From assembly GCA_002696885.1 (NCBI GenBank), contig NZSO01000027.1, positions 1-13,367 of the forward strand: a stretch of 13,367 bases of DNA. Reading direction: 5' to 3'. Below the pieces are notes generated by a model. The model made no database searches and had not been told where the DNA came from. It worked only from the letters and a program-made list of their open reading frames with translations. Positions 6,166 to 13,292 of the stretch are shown here, in pieces. The DNA comes from Verrucomicrobiales bacterium (GTDB lineage Bacteria > Verrucomicrobiota > Verrucomicrobiia > Verrucomicrobiales > DEV007). Positions within the stretch are counted from its first letter, which is position 1. Each line of letters opens with the position of its first letter. A program made the translations under genes and the position numbers.

Positions 6166-7623
6166 ATGCTGAGGATTCTTATTATATTAATAACTGCATT
6201 GACTGTTAGTCATGGGGCTGTCGATTTCGAGAGAGACGTTCAACCCTTGCTTGAAAAGCATTGCCTAAAATGTCACCGAGAAGACTACAAGAAGTCTGAT
6301 TACAAGATCGAAACGAGATCTGCAGCACTAGCCGACGACATCATCATTCCAGGAAATGCTGATGAGAGTATATTCATAGAGTTAATTGAATTAGATGACG
6401 ATGATCCTGAGGTAATGCCTCCTGCGAAAGAGGTCCGAATGACAATCGAGGAAAAAAAAATCCTCAAAGATTGGGTCAATGAGGGCGCAAAATGGGACGA
6501 AAAAATCGTCCTCAAAATGCCCACAACCATCGACTTCAAAAGAGACATTGACCCGATACTCAAGAAATTAGGAAAAGATGAAATAGAGAAATTAAAAAAA
6601 TGGATCAAGTCTGGAGCGGTATGGCCCAAAGAAAATAGCGAGCTTACCAAAAAACTGCATTCCAAAATAACATCATCTACTCAAGTAAAACTTGAGTCAG
6701 AGATGAAAGACTACTCTACCAAGATTCCTGAGTCCGGCGCTGAGTATCACATGATAGCCGTTCCAGGTGGGGAATTTAAAATGGGATCTAACGAAAAGGA
6801 AAGAGGCCGCCAAAAAAGTGAAGGCCCCCTAAGAGAAGTCAAAATTTCTCCATTCTGGATTGGGAAACATGAAGTAACTTGGAACGAATATGAAAAATTC
6901 ATGATTGATGGAGGTCGAAGAAACAAAGATGGCACAAAACAATTTCCCAGCCCAGATGATTCAGATGTTGATTTAATTTCCAGACCAACAAAACCCTATG
7001 TAGAAATGACTTTTGGTATGGGGAAAGATGATTATCCCGCGATTAGCATGACACAGCACGCGGCATTACAATATTGTAAATGGCTAAGTGCCCAGACCGG
7101 ACATTTTTATAGGTTACCAACCGAGGCAGAATGGGAATATGCTTGCCGGGCCGGTACGGAAACAATGTATTCATTTGGCAATAAAGAAAATGACCTCCAC
7201 AAATATGGATGGTTTATCGACAATTCAAATTTCAAGTATCAGAAAGTAGGCAAGAAACTTCCCAATCCATGGGGCATTCATGACATGCACGGAAACGTTG
7301 CAGAGTGGACAATGGATATACTTTCTCAAAAGGGCTACGACCCAAAACAAACTCTTGATCCTTGGGCCAGAGGAAACGATTTATATCCTAGGGCAGTCAG
7401 GGGTGGATCTTGGAACGATTTTCCCGACGCACTAAGAAGTGCCTCAAGATTAGGTTCTTCGAAATCTTGGAAAGTTCAGGACCCTCAACTGCCTAAAAGC
7501 ATTTGGTACCACACAGACACTCAGTGGTTGGGCTTTCGAATCGTACGCCCGCTGAAAATTCCATCAGTAGAGGACATGGATTTGATATGGGAAACAGGCA
7601 TTGACCATGACACACTTGAATAG
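6166..7623 (+). CDS. Secreted Planctomycete-type cytochrome c domain fused to an FGE-sulfatase (SUMF1-like) domain
   Basis: The product has a signal peptide (MLRILIILITALTVSHG). Residue numbers below count from the alternative TTG at 6154, giving 489 residues; the ATG at 6166 is preferred. Residues 23-115 are a PSCyt1 domain: VDFERDVQPLLEKHCLKCH with the heme motif C37-x-x-C40-H41, the MPP methionine at 88, and a closing helix ending DWVNEGAKW. Residues 126-158 look like a stripped second unit lacking a heme site. Residues about 199-468 form an FGE-sulfatase fold: PGGEFKMGS, IGKHEVTWNEYEKF, YRLPTEAEWEYACRAGT, HGNVAEW, VRGGSWNDFPDALRSASR, GFRIVRP. The cysteine usual after the RGGSW segment in true formylglycine-generating enzymes is missing, so that activity is unlikely. 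It probably acts in periplasmic redox chemistry or binding. It overlaps apbE. Confidence 0.85.
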   Translation: MLRILIILITALTVSHGAVDFERDVQPLLEKHCLKCHREDYKKSDYKIETRSAALADDIIIPGNADESIFIELIELDDDDPEVMPPAKEVRMTIEEKKILKDWVNEGAKWDEKIVLKMPTTIDFKRDIDPILKKLGKDEIEKLKKWIKSGAVWPKENSELTKKLHSKITSSTQVKLESEMKDYSTKIPESGAEYHMIAVPGGEFKMGSNEKERGRQKSEGPLREVKISPFWIGKHEVTWNEYEKFMIDGGRRNKDGTKQFPSPDDSDVDLISRPTKPYVEMTFGMGKDDYPAISMTQHAALQYCKWLSAQTGHFYRLPTEAEWEYACRAGTETMYSFGNKENDLHKYGWFIDNSNFKYQKVGKKLPNPWGIHDMHGNVAEWTMDILSQKGYDPKQTLDPWARGNDLYPRAVRGGSWNDFPDALRSASRLGSSKSWKVQDPQLPKSIWYHTDTQWLGFRIVRPLKIPSVEDMDLIWETGIDHDTLE

Positions 7624-8617
7624 ATGCTTTCTATTTTCCTTTTTAAGTCTTTGCTCAATTTTGAATGGTAACGACAATGGGAATCGCCTTAAAACATTCA
7701 CGCACCCATGCATGGGTACCCTTTTTAAAATTTCCGTGGATTCTGAATTACCTCAGGATAAATTAAACAAAATAGCAAAAGGCGCCTTTAGTATTGCTGA
7801 CGCTATGGATCAAAAGTTCTCTGACTATTCGGCAGAAAGTGAGATCTCAAAATTTAATGAGCTCCCGCAAAACTCACCATTCAAATTAAGCCATGATTTT
7901 TTTGAACTTCTAAATATTTCAAAAGAATATCACAAACAGACAAGAGGCACATTTGAACCCGCATCCGGTGCGTTGACCCGTTTATGGAGACTGTCGAAAA
8001 GAATAAAACGCTTACCTGATCAAAAAACTCTAGACCTTGCAATTCAAGCTAGCCGTTTTGATAATGTTATAATCGACAAAACAACAAGGGCTGCGACAAA
8101 GAAAAATTATATGACACGCCTTGATTTTGGTGGAATTGCAAAGGGCTATACAGCCGATAAAATGTTAAGCTACATGAAAAATGAAGGCCTTCACGCGTGC
8201 AGCGTCTCAGCAGGAGGCGACATTGTTGTTGGTAATGCTCCTGCGGGAAAATCTCATTGGGTTGTAAAAATCAAGCCCTACGGTGATTTAAGTTCTGAAT
8301 TCATGTCACTAAAGCTCTGCAATCAAGCCGTATCAACCTCTGGTAATATTGAACAATCCGTAACCATCGGGGATGATAAATACTCTCATATAATTGACCC
8401 AAAGACTGGCCTTGGCATAAAAGGCTCGCATGCTGTAACTGTCATTTCTCCAAAGGGCGTTATTTCAGACGTATTGGCAACATCAATCAGTATATTAGGT
8501 TTTGATGGGTTAGAACTATTAAAGCAATTTCCAGACTCCGAAGCGGCAATTATTGATTTTAAGGACGAAAAAAAGACAGTCAAAAAGAGTCCAAATTTTA
8601 ACAATAATCTTAAATAA
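7607..8617 (+). CDS. apbE: FAD:protein FMN transferase (ApbE)
   Basis: ApbE covalently attaches FMN from FAD to threonine or serine of exported flavoproteins, using magnesium. Motifs, numbered from a TTG at 7601: MGTLFKISV (38-46), DQKFSDYSAESEISKFN (70-86), FEPASGALTRLW (118-129), LDFGGIAKGYTADKM (174-188) as the flavin-binding core, SAGGDIVVG (203-211), VSTSGNIEQS (244-253), HIIDPKTG (263-270) and the metal-binding ISDVLATSISILG (288-300). An N-terminal hydrophobic stretch LFSFLSLCSIL indicates export; the lipobox around its cysteine is poor. The ATG at 7607 overlaps the upstream gene by 17 nt, implying translational coupling. No flavinylation acceptor was recognised among the neighbours, so the client protein is probably elsewhere. 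Confidence 0.92.
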   Translation: MTHLNRCFLFSFLSLCSILNGNDNGNRLKTFTHPCMGTLFKISVDSELPQDKLNKIAKGAFSIADAMDQKFSDYSAESEISKFNELPQNSPFKLSHDFFELLNISKEYHKQTRGTFEPASGALTRLWRLSKRIKRLPDQKTLDLAIQASRFDNVIIDKTTRAATKKNYMTRLDFGGIAKGYTADKMLSYMKNEGLHACSVSAGGDIVVGNAPAGKSHWVVKIKPYGDLSSEFMSLKLCNQAVSTSGNIEQSVTIGDDKYSHIIDPKTGLGIKGSHAVTVISPKGVISDVLATSISILGFDGLELLKQFPDSEAAIIDFKDEKKTVKKSPNFNNNLK

Positions 8618-8645
8618 TTTATATCTACTTTCAGAGATAATTCCG

Positions 8646-8651
8646 TATAAT
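8646..8651 (+). promoter_or_regulatory. TATAAT -10 box upstream of the exported dikinase-like gene
   Basis: A perfect TATAAT ends 16 nt before the ATG at 8668, in the 50-bp spacer after apbE. A -35 hexamer at the right distance is not evident. If used, it would give a leader of only about 10 nt. Confidence 0.4.
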
Positions 8652-8667
8652 CTGAATAAGTAGTTTT

Positions 8668-10920
8668 ATGAGCTGTAAAAAAATAGAAAGATTTTTGGCT
8701 ATCTTTGCTATCTTTCCATTACTCCTATCATCAGCTAAAACACAACCATCAATAAAGAATGTTATAAAGTCTCAAGATGGAGTAATCAGTCTAAGATTCT
8801 TCCTCCCAGATGACCGTTATGGAGTGTTACATCATAGCAATTCATTGTCCGAAATTGGTCGACCTGTTTCAATGGTTAATGGAAACAATAACATTGTCCA
8901 GCTCCATGATGAAATAGGAACTAACTCGAATGGTTTCTTTAGGATTAGAACCTACGATAAATCCGATTTATCAGATATTGATAATGACGGTATTTCTGAT
9001 TCCATTGAATTAGATTCTCTTGGTAAATTCAACCCTCTCAATCCAGCCGCTCCGATAAGTATTACTAGTGGGAGGCAGTTTTTACCGGATCAAGAAACAT
9101 TTGATTCATTATCACATCGCGACAACTTTCCTGGCTCAAAAGACATCAGGGAAGTGAAATTTTTGATTTTTGATGTTCATACCAATTCCAAAAAACTATA
9201 TTTGATTAACAGTAAAAGGTACCAATACCATTTCACTTTCAGTAGAGACGCGGTGGGGAGATACTCTGATAACACTAATTTCAATAATCAGACCTATTTC
9301 ACTAACGATAGAAGAAAAAATGTGGCTGGAAGCATCGTTTATCACCCCAATTATATTTCTGATCATGGAACTGAAGGTATCTACACCATTGAATTTTGGC
9401 CAGCGGACCCAGTCGCATTTAAATTCGTAGAAACAACTTATTCAATGATCACCTCTGCAATGCCTTTTTTAAGAGGTAAGGTGGCTTATCATCCTTCGAG
9501 TGAAACTCAGCGTTCGTTATATCTTAGAGAAATTAATGAGTACAACGATTCACGTGTCCGGGTCATCAACACCAATAAACTGTTAGGTAATATAACCTAC
9601 AACGCTTTAAATACTGGAGAAGCATTCGGCAAACTTAAATTTATATCAGGAGCTCAAAGCATTTCATTTAGAGATATCGTCATTCTTGAGAACATCCCAA
9701 ACGACATCACTCACGTTTCAGGAATTATATCAGAGCAGAACCAAACTCCCCTCTCACATATCAATCTGAAAGCAAAGCAAAATGGGACCCCCAATGCTTT
9801 TCTTAATAATGCATCTCAAGACCCAAAGATAGTTCCATTCATAGGTAAAAATGTTCACCTTAAGATAGGCCCAGATAATCTTGAAATTCGTCTAGCCTCG
9901 CAAAATGAGTTAGACAATTATTTTGAAAAAATTCGCCCCTCAAAAATTTCATACCCACCAAGGGATTTGGAATATGTTAATATCAGAAGCCTTTCAAACC
10001 TTAGTTATCCGATGTCAGATGCCTATGGTTCTAAAGCTTGCAACTTGGCAGAACTAAAGAGAATAGTACCATCTGTTGCCCCCAACGGTTATGCCGTGCC
10101 ATTTCATTTTTACCATGAATTCATGCTTCATAATGGCTTTTATTCAGAGGCTCAAAAAATGATCAACAATTCACTATTTCAAACTTTTCCATCGGTTAGA
10201 GACAAGCGTCTCAGAGAATTTAGAAATAAAATCAAAGAGACAGGGATATTGCCAGGATGGATGCTTGATAAACTCAAGACAATGCAAGATTCATTTCCGG
10301 TTGGAACAACACTCAGAGCCAGATCAAGCACGAACAATGAAGATCTACAGGGTTTTAACGGTGCAGGATTGTATGAATCCTATAGTCATTATGCTAATGA
10401 AGGACACTTTTCAAAAACCGCTAAACAAGTTTGGGCAGGTCTTTGGACATATCGCGCATTTGAGGAAAGAGATTTTTGGAAAATTGACCATTTAACTGCA
10501 TCAATGGGCATTTTAGTTCATCCTAATTACAAAGGTGAACTCGCTAATGGGGTTGGGGTGACAAAAAACATATATATCCCGGGACCAGGATGGGACGGAC
10601 ATTACATCAATGTACAAAAAGGTGATGACCTTGTCACTAACCCCTCCAAAGGATCCATCCCAGAAGAATACATCATCGCCAATTTGGGTTTTGGATCAAA
10701 TTATGAAATACAATACATCAGAAATTCCAACCTTATAAAAGACGGCGAGAGAATCCTCAGTAGAGATGAAGCACTTAGATTAAAAGATTATATGGATATC
10801 ATCCACAGTCACTTCAAGGGACTTTACAGGGGAAATTCATCATTCGCTATGGAAGTAGAATTTAAAATAATAGAAGGTCGAAAATTCATCATTAAACAGG
10901 CCAGGCCTTGGATCGAGTAA
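8668..10920 (+). CDS. Exported PEP/pyruvate dikinase-like protein with phosphohistidine domain before a C-terminal ATP-grasp domain
   Basis: 750 residues. A signal peptide (about 1-24, core FLAIFAIFPLLLSS) precedes a small beta domain (about 37-96) and a thrombospondin-3-like calcium motif DIDNDGISD (103-111). A long uncharacterised beta-rich stretch follows (about 130-340). At 350-380 a phosphohistidine-type swivelling segment is visible, with TPLSHINLKAKQNGTPNAF and candidate phospho-accepting His364. A PPDK_N-type ATP-grasp domain fills 445-750: GSKACNLAELK (Lys456), LRARSSTNNEDLQGFNGAGL (549-568, Arg550/Arg552), KQVWAGLWTYRAF, MGILVHPNY, acidic metal site MEVEF (728-732) and a closing KQARPW. 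No PEP-binding barrel follows. The order PHis then ATP-grasp matches plant glucan water dikinase rather than PEP synthase. Related secreted proteins of unknown function occur in other bacteria (recollection). The substrate is unknown, and the ATP source outside the cytoplasm is unexplained. Confidence 0.8.
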   Translation: MSCKKIERFLAIFAIFPLLLSSAKTQPSIKNVIKSQDGVISLRFFLPDDRYGVLHHSNSLSEIGRPVSMVNGNNNIVQLHDEIGTNSNGFFRIRTYDKSDLSDIDNDGISDSIELDSLGKFNPLNPAAPISITSGRQFLPDQETFDSLSHRDNFPGSKDIREVKFLIFDVHTNSKKLYLINSKRYQYHFTFSRDAVGRYSDNTNFNNQTYFTNDRRKNVAGSIVYHPNYISDHGTEGIYTIEFWPADPVAFKFVETTYSMITSAMPFLRGKVAYHPSSETQRSLYLREINEYNDSRVRVINTNKLLGNITYNALNTGEAFGKLKFISGAQSISFRDIVILENIPNDITHVSGIISEQNQTPLSHINLKAKQNGTPNAFLNNASQDPKIVPFIGKNVHLKIGPDNLEIRLASQNELDNYFEKIRPSKISYPPRDLEYVNIRSLSNLSYPMSDAYGSKACNLAELKRIVPSVAPNGYAVPFHFYHEFMLHNGFYSEAQKMINNSLFQTFPSVRDKRLREFRNKIKETGILPGWMLDKLKTMQDSFPVGTTLRARSSTNNEDLQGFNGAGLYESYSHYANEGHFSKTAKQVWAGLWTYRAFEERDFWKIDHLTASMGILVHPNYKGELANGVGVTKNIYIPGPGWDGHYINVQKGDDLVTNPSKGSIPEEYIIANLGFGSNYEIQYIRNSNLIKDGERILSRDEALRLKDYMDIIHSHFKGLYRGNSSFAMEVEFKIIEGRKFIIKQARPWIE

Positions 10921-11009
10921 TAATTTAAATACAATTTAAAGATTTATTTTTCTGCCTAAGTGATGAAAAAAACCTTTCAATTAGTTAATTTTTAGATGAA
11001 TTGATAACA
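10921..11009. other. Intergenic gap before asnS
   Basis: An AT-rich 89-bp spacer. No convincing terminator, T-box-like structure or -35/-10 pair was found. Confidence 0.35.
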
Positions 11010-12362
11010 GTGAAAATTAAGGACGCTCTCAACAGTAAAAATTCCATTCAAGAATTAAGTGTAAAAGGATGGGTCAGAACAAGAAGAGACTCAAAAGGAT
11101 TCTCATTCATCTCAATTAATGATGGAAGTTGCCTTGCTAATATTCAAGCGGTTGTGGATGAAGGAATACCCGGCTATGAAAACATCCAAGACGCAACCAC
11201 TGGAGCCTCTATAATTGTTACAGGCGAACTCATTGAATCTCCGGGCAAGGGACAATCATGGGAAATAAAGGCAAACAAGATTGTTGTCACGGGGCTTTCA
11301 GATGAGAGCTATCCACTACAAAAGAAGGGACACACCCCAGAATTTTTGAGACAGATTGCTCACTTGCGGCCAAGGTCGAATCTATTCGGGTGTGTTTTCA
11401 GAACCCGCTCCAGATTAGCTTATGCCATTCATAATTTTTTTCAGGAAAAGGGTTTTGTTTATATTCATACACCAATCATAACAGCAAGCGATTGTGAGGG
11501 TGCTGGTGAAATGTTCAAAGTCACCACACTTGATGGTGATGAAAAGGCAGCTGAAAATGATTTCTTCGGAAAGCCAACTTTTCTTACCGTAAGCGGCCAA
11601 CTCGAAGTTGAGGCATTTGCTTGCTCTTTATCGAACGTATACACTTTTGGCCCCACGTTCAGAGCAGAGAATTCAAACACGACTCGACACGCATCTGAAT
11701 TTTGGATGATTGAGCCTGAAATGGCATACTGTGACCTTATCGGTGACATGGACCTTGCCGAGGAAATGATTCAATATCTCATTAAAGATATAATAAAAAA
11801 TTGCTCTGAGGATTTAGGTCTCTTCTCCAAGTTTGTTGATAAAGAATTATTAAACAGACTAAACTCGGTTTCTGAGAATAATTTCGAACGCATCAGCTAC
11901 ACTGATGCAATCAAAATTCTAAAAGACTCCAAAGAATCTTTCGAACATCCAATAGAATGGGGTGTTAATCTACAAACTGAACACGAAAGATTCCTAACCG
12001 AGCAACACGTAAAAGGACCAGTCACCGTTTTTGATTATCCAAAATCCATTAAACCGTTCTATATGCGAGCTAATGATGACGGAAAAACCAGTGCAGCAAT
12101 GGATCTTTTAGTTCCTGGAATTGGAGAAATCATTGGTGGAAGTCAACGAGAAGAACGTCTTGATGTACTCCTTCAAAATATGGAAAATCACAAAATATCC
12201 AAAGAAGATTACTATTGGTACTCAGACCTAAGAAAATACGGTACAGTTCCTCATTCAGGGTTTGGACTTGGATTTGAAAGAATGCTTATGTTTGTGACTG
12301 GAGTGGGAAACATAAGAGACGTCATTCCTTTTCCAAGAACTCCTGGAAATGCTGATTTTTAA
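11010..12362 (+). CDS. asnS: Asparagine--tRNA ligase (AsnRS)
   Basis: A class IIb aminoacyl-tRNA synthetase that charges tRNA-Asn in the cytoplasm. Numbering from a possible TTG at 11001 (453 residues; E. coli 466): the N-terminal OB-fold anticodon-binding domain contains VKGWVRTRRDSKGFSFISIN (21-40) and DGSC. Motif 1 covers FFQEKGFVYIHTPIITASDC (146-165), followed by EGAGEMF. Motif 2 is FGPTFRAENSNTTRHASEFW (216-235). Motif 3 is GFGLGFERM (420-428). The EFWMIEPE wording is characteristic of AsnRS rather than AspRS. The GTG at 11010 is preferred over the TTG nine bases earlier; neither has a Shine-Dalgarno. The gene is complete with no odd substitutions in the motifs. Confidence 0.96.
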   Translation: MKIKDALNSKNSIQELSVKGWVRTRRDSKGFSFISINDGSCLANIQAVVDEGIPGYENIQDATTGASIIVTGELIESPGKGQSWEIKANKIVVTGLSDESYPLQKKGHTPEFLRQIAHLRPRSNLFGCVFRTRSRLAYAIHNFFQEKGFVYIHTPIITASDCEGAGEMFKVTTLDGDEKAAENDFFGKPTFLTVSGQLEVEAFACSLSNVYTFGPTFRAENSNTTRHASEFWMIEPEMAYCDLIGDMDLAEEMIQYLIKDIIKNCSEDLGLFSKFVDKELLNRLNSVSENNFERISYTDAIKILKDSKESFEHPIEWGVNLQTEHERFLTEQHVKGPVTVFDYPKSIKPFYMRANDDGKTSAAMDLLVPGIGEIIGGSQREERLDVLLQNMENHKISKEDYYWYSDLRKYGTVPHSGFGLGFERMLMFVTGVGNIRDVIPFPRTPGNADF

Positions 12363-12366
12363 TCAT

Positions 12367-13212
12367 ATGAAATTATTCACGATATTATTACTTATTTGTT
12401 TGAGCAATACTTATGCCGCGTCTGTTCGAGAGGGTTCGGTTGAAGTCGAACTCGTAAGTTCAGTCAATTGTGTATCTCCAGGCGAAACGATAGACATTGC
12501 TCTTAGAATTAAACACGACAAGGGATGGCACACCTATTGGAAAAGCCCTGGAATAGTTGGCGTTCCGACTGGTATTGATTGGAAACTGCCAAATGATATT
12601 GAGGTCAGCAATATAATGTGGCCTCAACCTCAAAATGTTAAAATGGGACCGTATAATGCCTACGGATATAATGGAGAGATTTTTCTAATCATGCAGTTAA
12701 AGGTATCAGCAAAAGCTAAACCTGAATCTTCACAATTACTAAAAGCAAGAGCAAGCTGGATGTGTTGCTCAAAAACCTGTCAGCCTGGTTTTGCCGATCT
12801 CATTTTACCGATTAAAATATCAAATCAAAAGAAAGTGGCCACAAGTTGGTCAACTCTCATCAAGAAATCGAAGGCTTCATTTCCTGTCCCGCTAAAAGAA
12901 TACAAAACTGAAGCAATTCGATCAGGCAAGGAGTTGACACTTCATCTAATACCTGCCAGCAAGAAGCAAATCAATTTCCCAAAATCCCTGCAGTTCTTCA
13001 GCAGTGATGGCCTTATTCACTCGGACGTCAAACAAACAGTAAAAAAACTCAAAAATGGATCAATTCAAATGGTGATGTCTATTTCTGAATTCGGCCCAAA
13101 GAATCAAAATATATTGGAAGGCATTTTATACTCCAAAGGGGGCTATGATGAATCCTCAAACATGAGACCTTACCTTGTGAAAACGAATATTAACTCCAAA
13201 ACCCAGAGTTAA
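12367..13212 (+). CDS. Secreted DsbD alpha-domain protein (DsbD_N-like), stand-alone
   Basis: From the ATG at 12367 (4 nt after the asnS stop) the product is 281 residues with a signal peptide MKLFTILLLICLSNTYA before ASVREG. An in-frame ATG at 12349 would overlap asnS and add six residues. The mature part matches the N-terminal periplasmic domain of the thiol:disulfide interchange protein DsbD: DKGWHTYWKSPGIVGVPTGI, WKLP, WPQP, YGYNGEIFL and SWMCCSKTCQPGFADL, whose C-x3-C pair corresponds to the redox cysteines. The transmembrane DsbD beta and thioredoxin-like gamma domains are absent, and only weakly patterned sequence follows. It may shuttle electrons to periplasmic proteins such as cytochrome c maturation clients, but would need a separate membrane electron donor. 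Confidence 0.85.
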   Translation: MKLFTILLLICLSNTYAASVREGSVEVELVSSVNCVSPGETIDIALRIKHDKGWHTYWKSPGIVGVPTGIDWKLPNDIEVSNIMWPQPQNVKMGPYNAYGYNGEIFLIMQLKVSAKAKPESSQLLKARASWMCCSKTCQPGFADLILPIKISNQKKVATSWSTLIKKSKASFPVPLKEYKTEAIRSGKELTLHLIPASKKQINFPKSLQFFSSDGLIHSDVKQTVKKLKNGSIQMVMSISEFGPKNQNILEGILYSKGGYDESSNMRPYLVKTNINSKTQS

Positions 13213-13219
13213 TTATCTT

Positions 13220-13237
13220 ATGATCATACTTGATCAT
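13220..13237. repeat. Short inverted repeat ATGATCA-TACT-TGATCAT
   Basis: A perfect 7-bp inverted repeat with a 4-nt loop, 7 nt after the stop of the DsbD-like gene. It may form a small hairpin just ahead of the larger one; there is no adjacent T-run on the plus strand. Confidence 0.4.
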
Positions 13238-13240
13238 TAT

Positions 13241-13273
13241 ATAAAAAGTCAGATATCAGGGATCACTTTTTAT
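13241..13273. terminator. Symmetric hairpin, probable bidirectional terminator
   Basis: The arms ATAAAAAGT (13241-13249) and ACTTTTTAT (13265-13273) are perfect inverted repeats of 9 bp. Past a CA bulge on one side, GAT/ATC can add 3 bp, leaving a 7-nt loop. Each strand reads a T-run in its descending arm. It lies 28 nt after the DsbD-like stop and 19 nt after the stop of a convergent minus-strand frame. The stem is nearly all A/T, so its strength is doubtful. Confidence 0.45.
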
Positions 13274-13292
13274 CTCTCCCAACACATCGTTG

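Noticed and set aside
6300..6665. Minus-strand open frame of 121 codons
   Set aside because: It is antisense to the cytochrome c domain of a well-supported gene and is Ser/Phe-rich, as expected of a shadow frame; no motif is present.
6724..7560. A genuine formylglycine-generating enzyme maturing sulfatases
   Set aside because: The active-site cysteine region reads DALRSASR without Cys, and no sulfatase gene is in the window.
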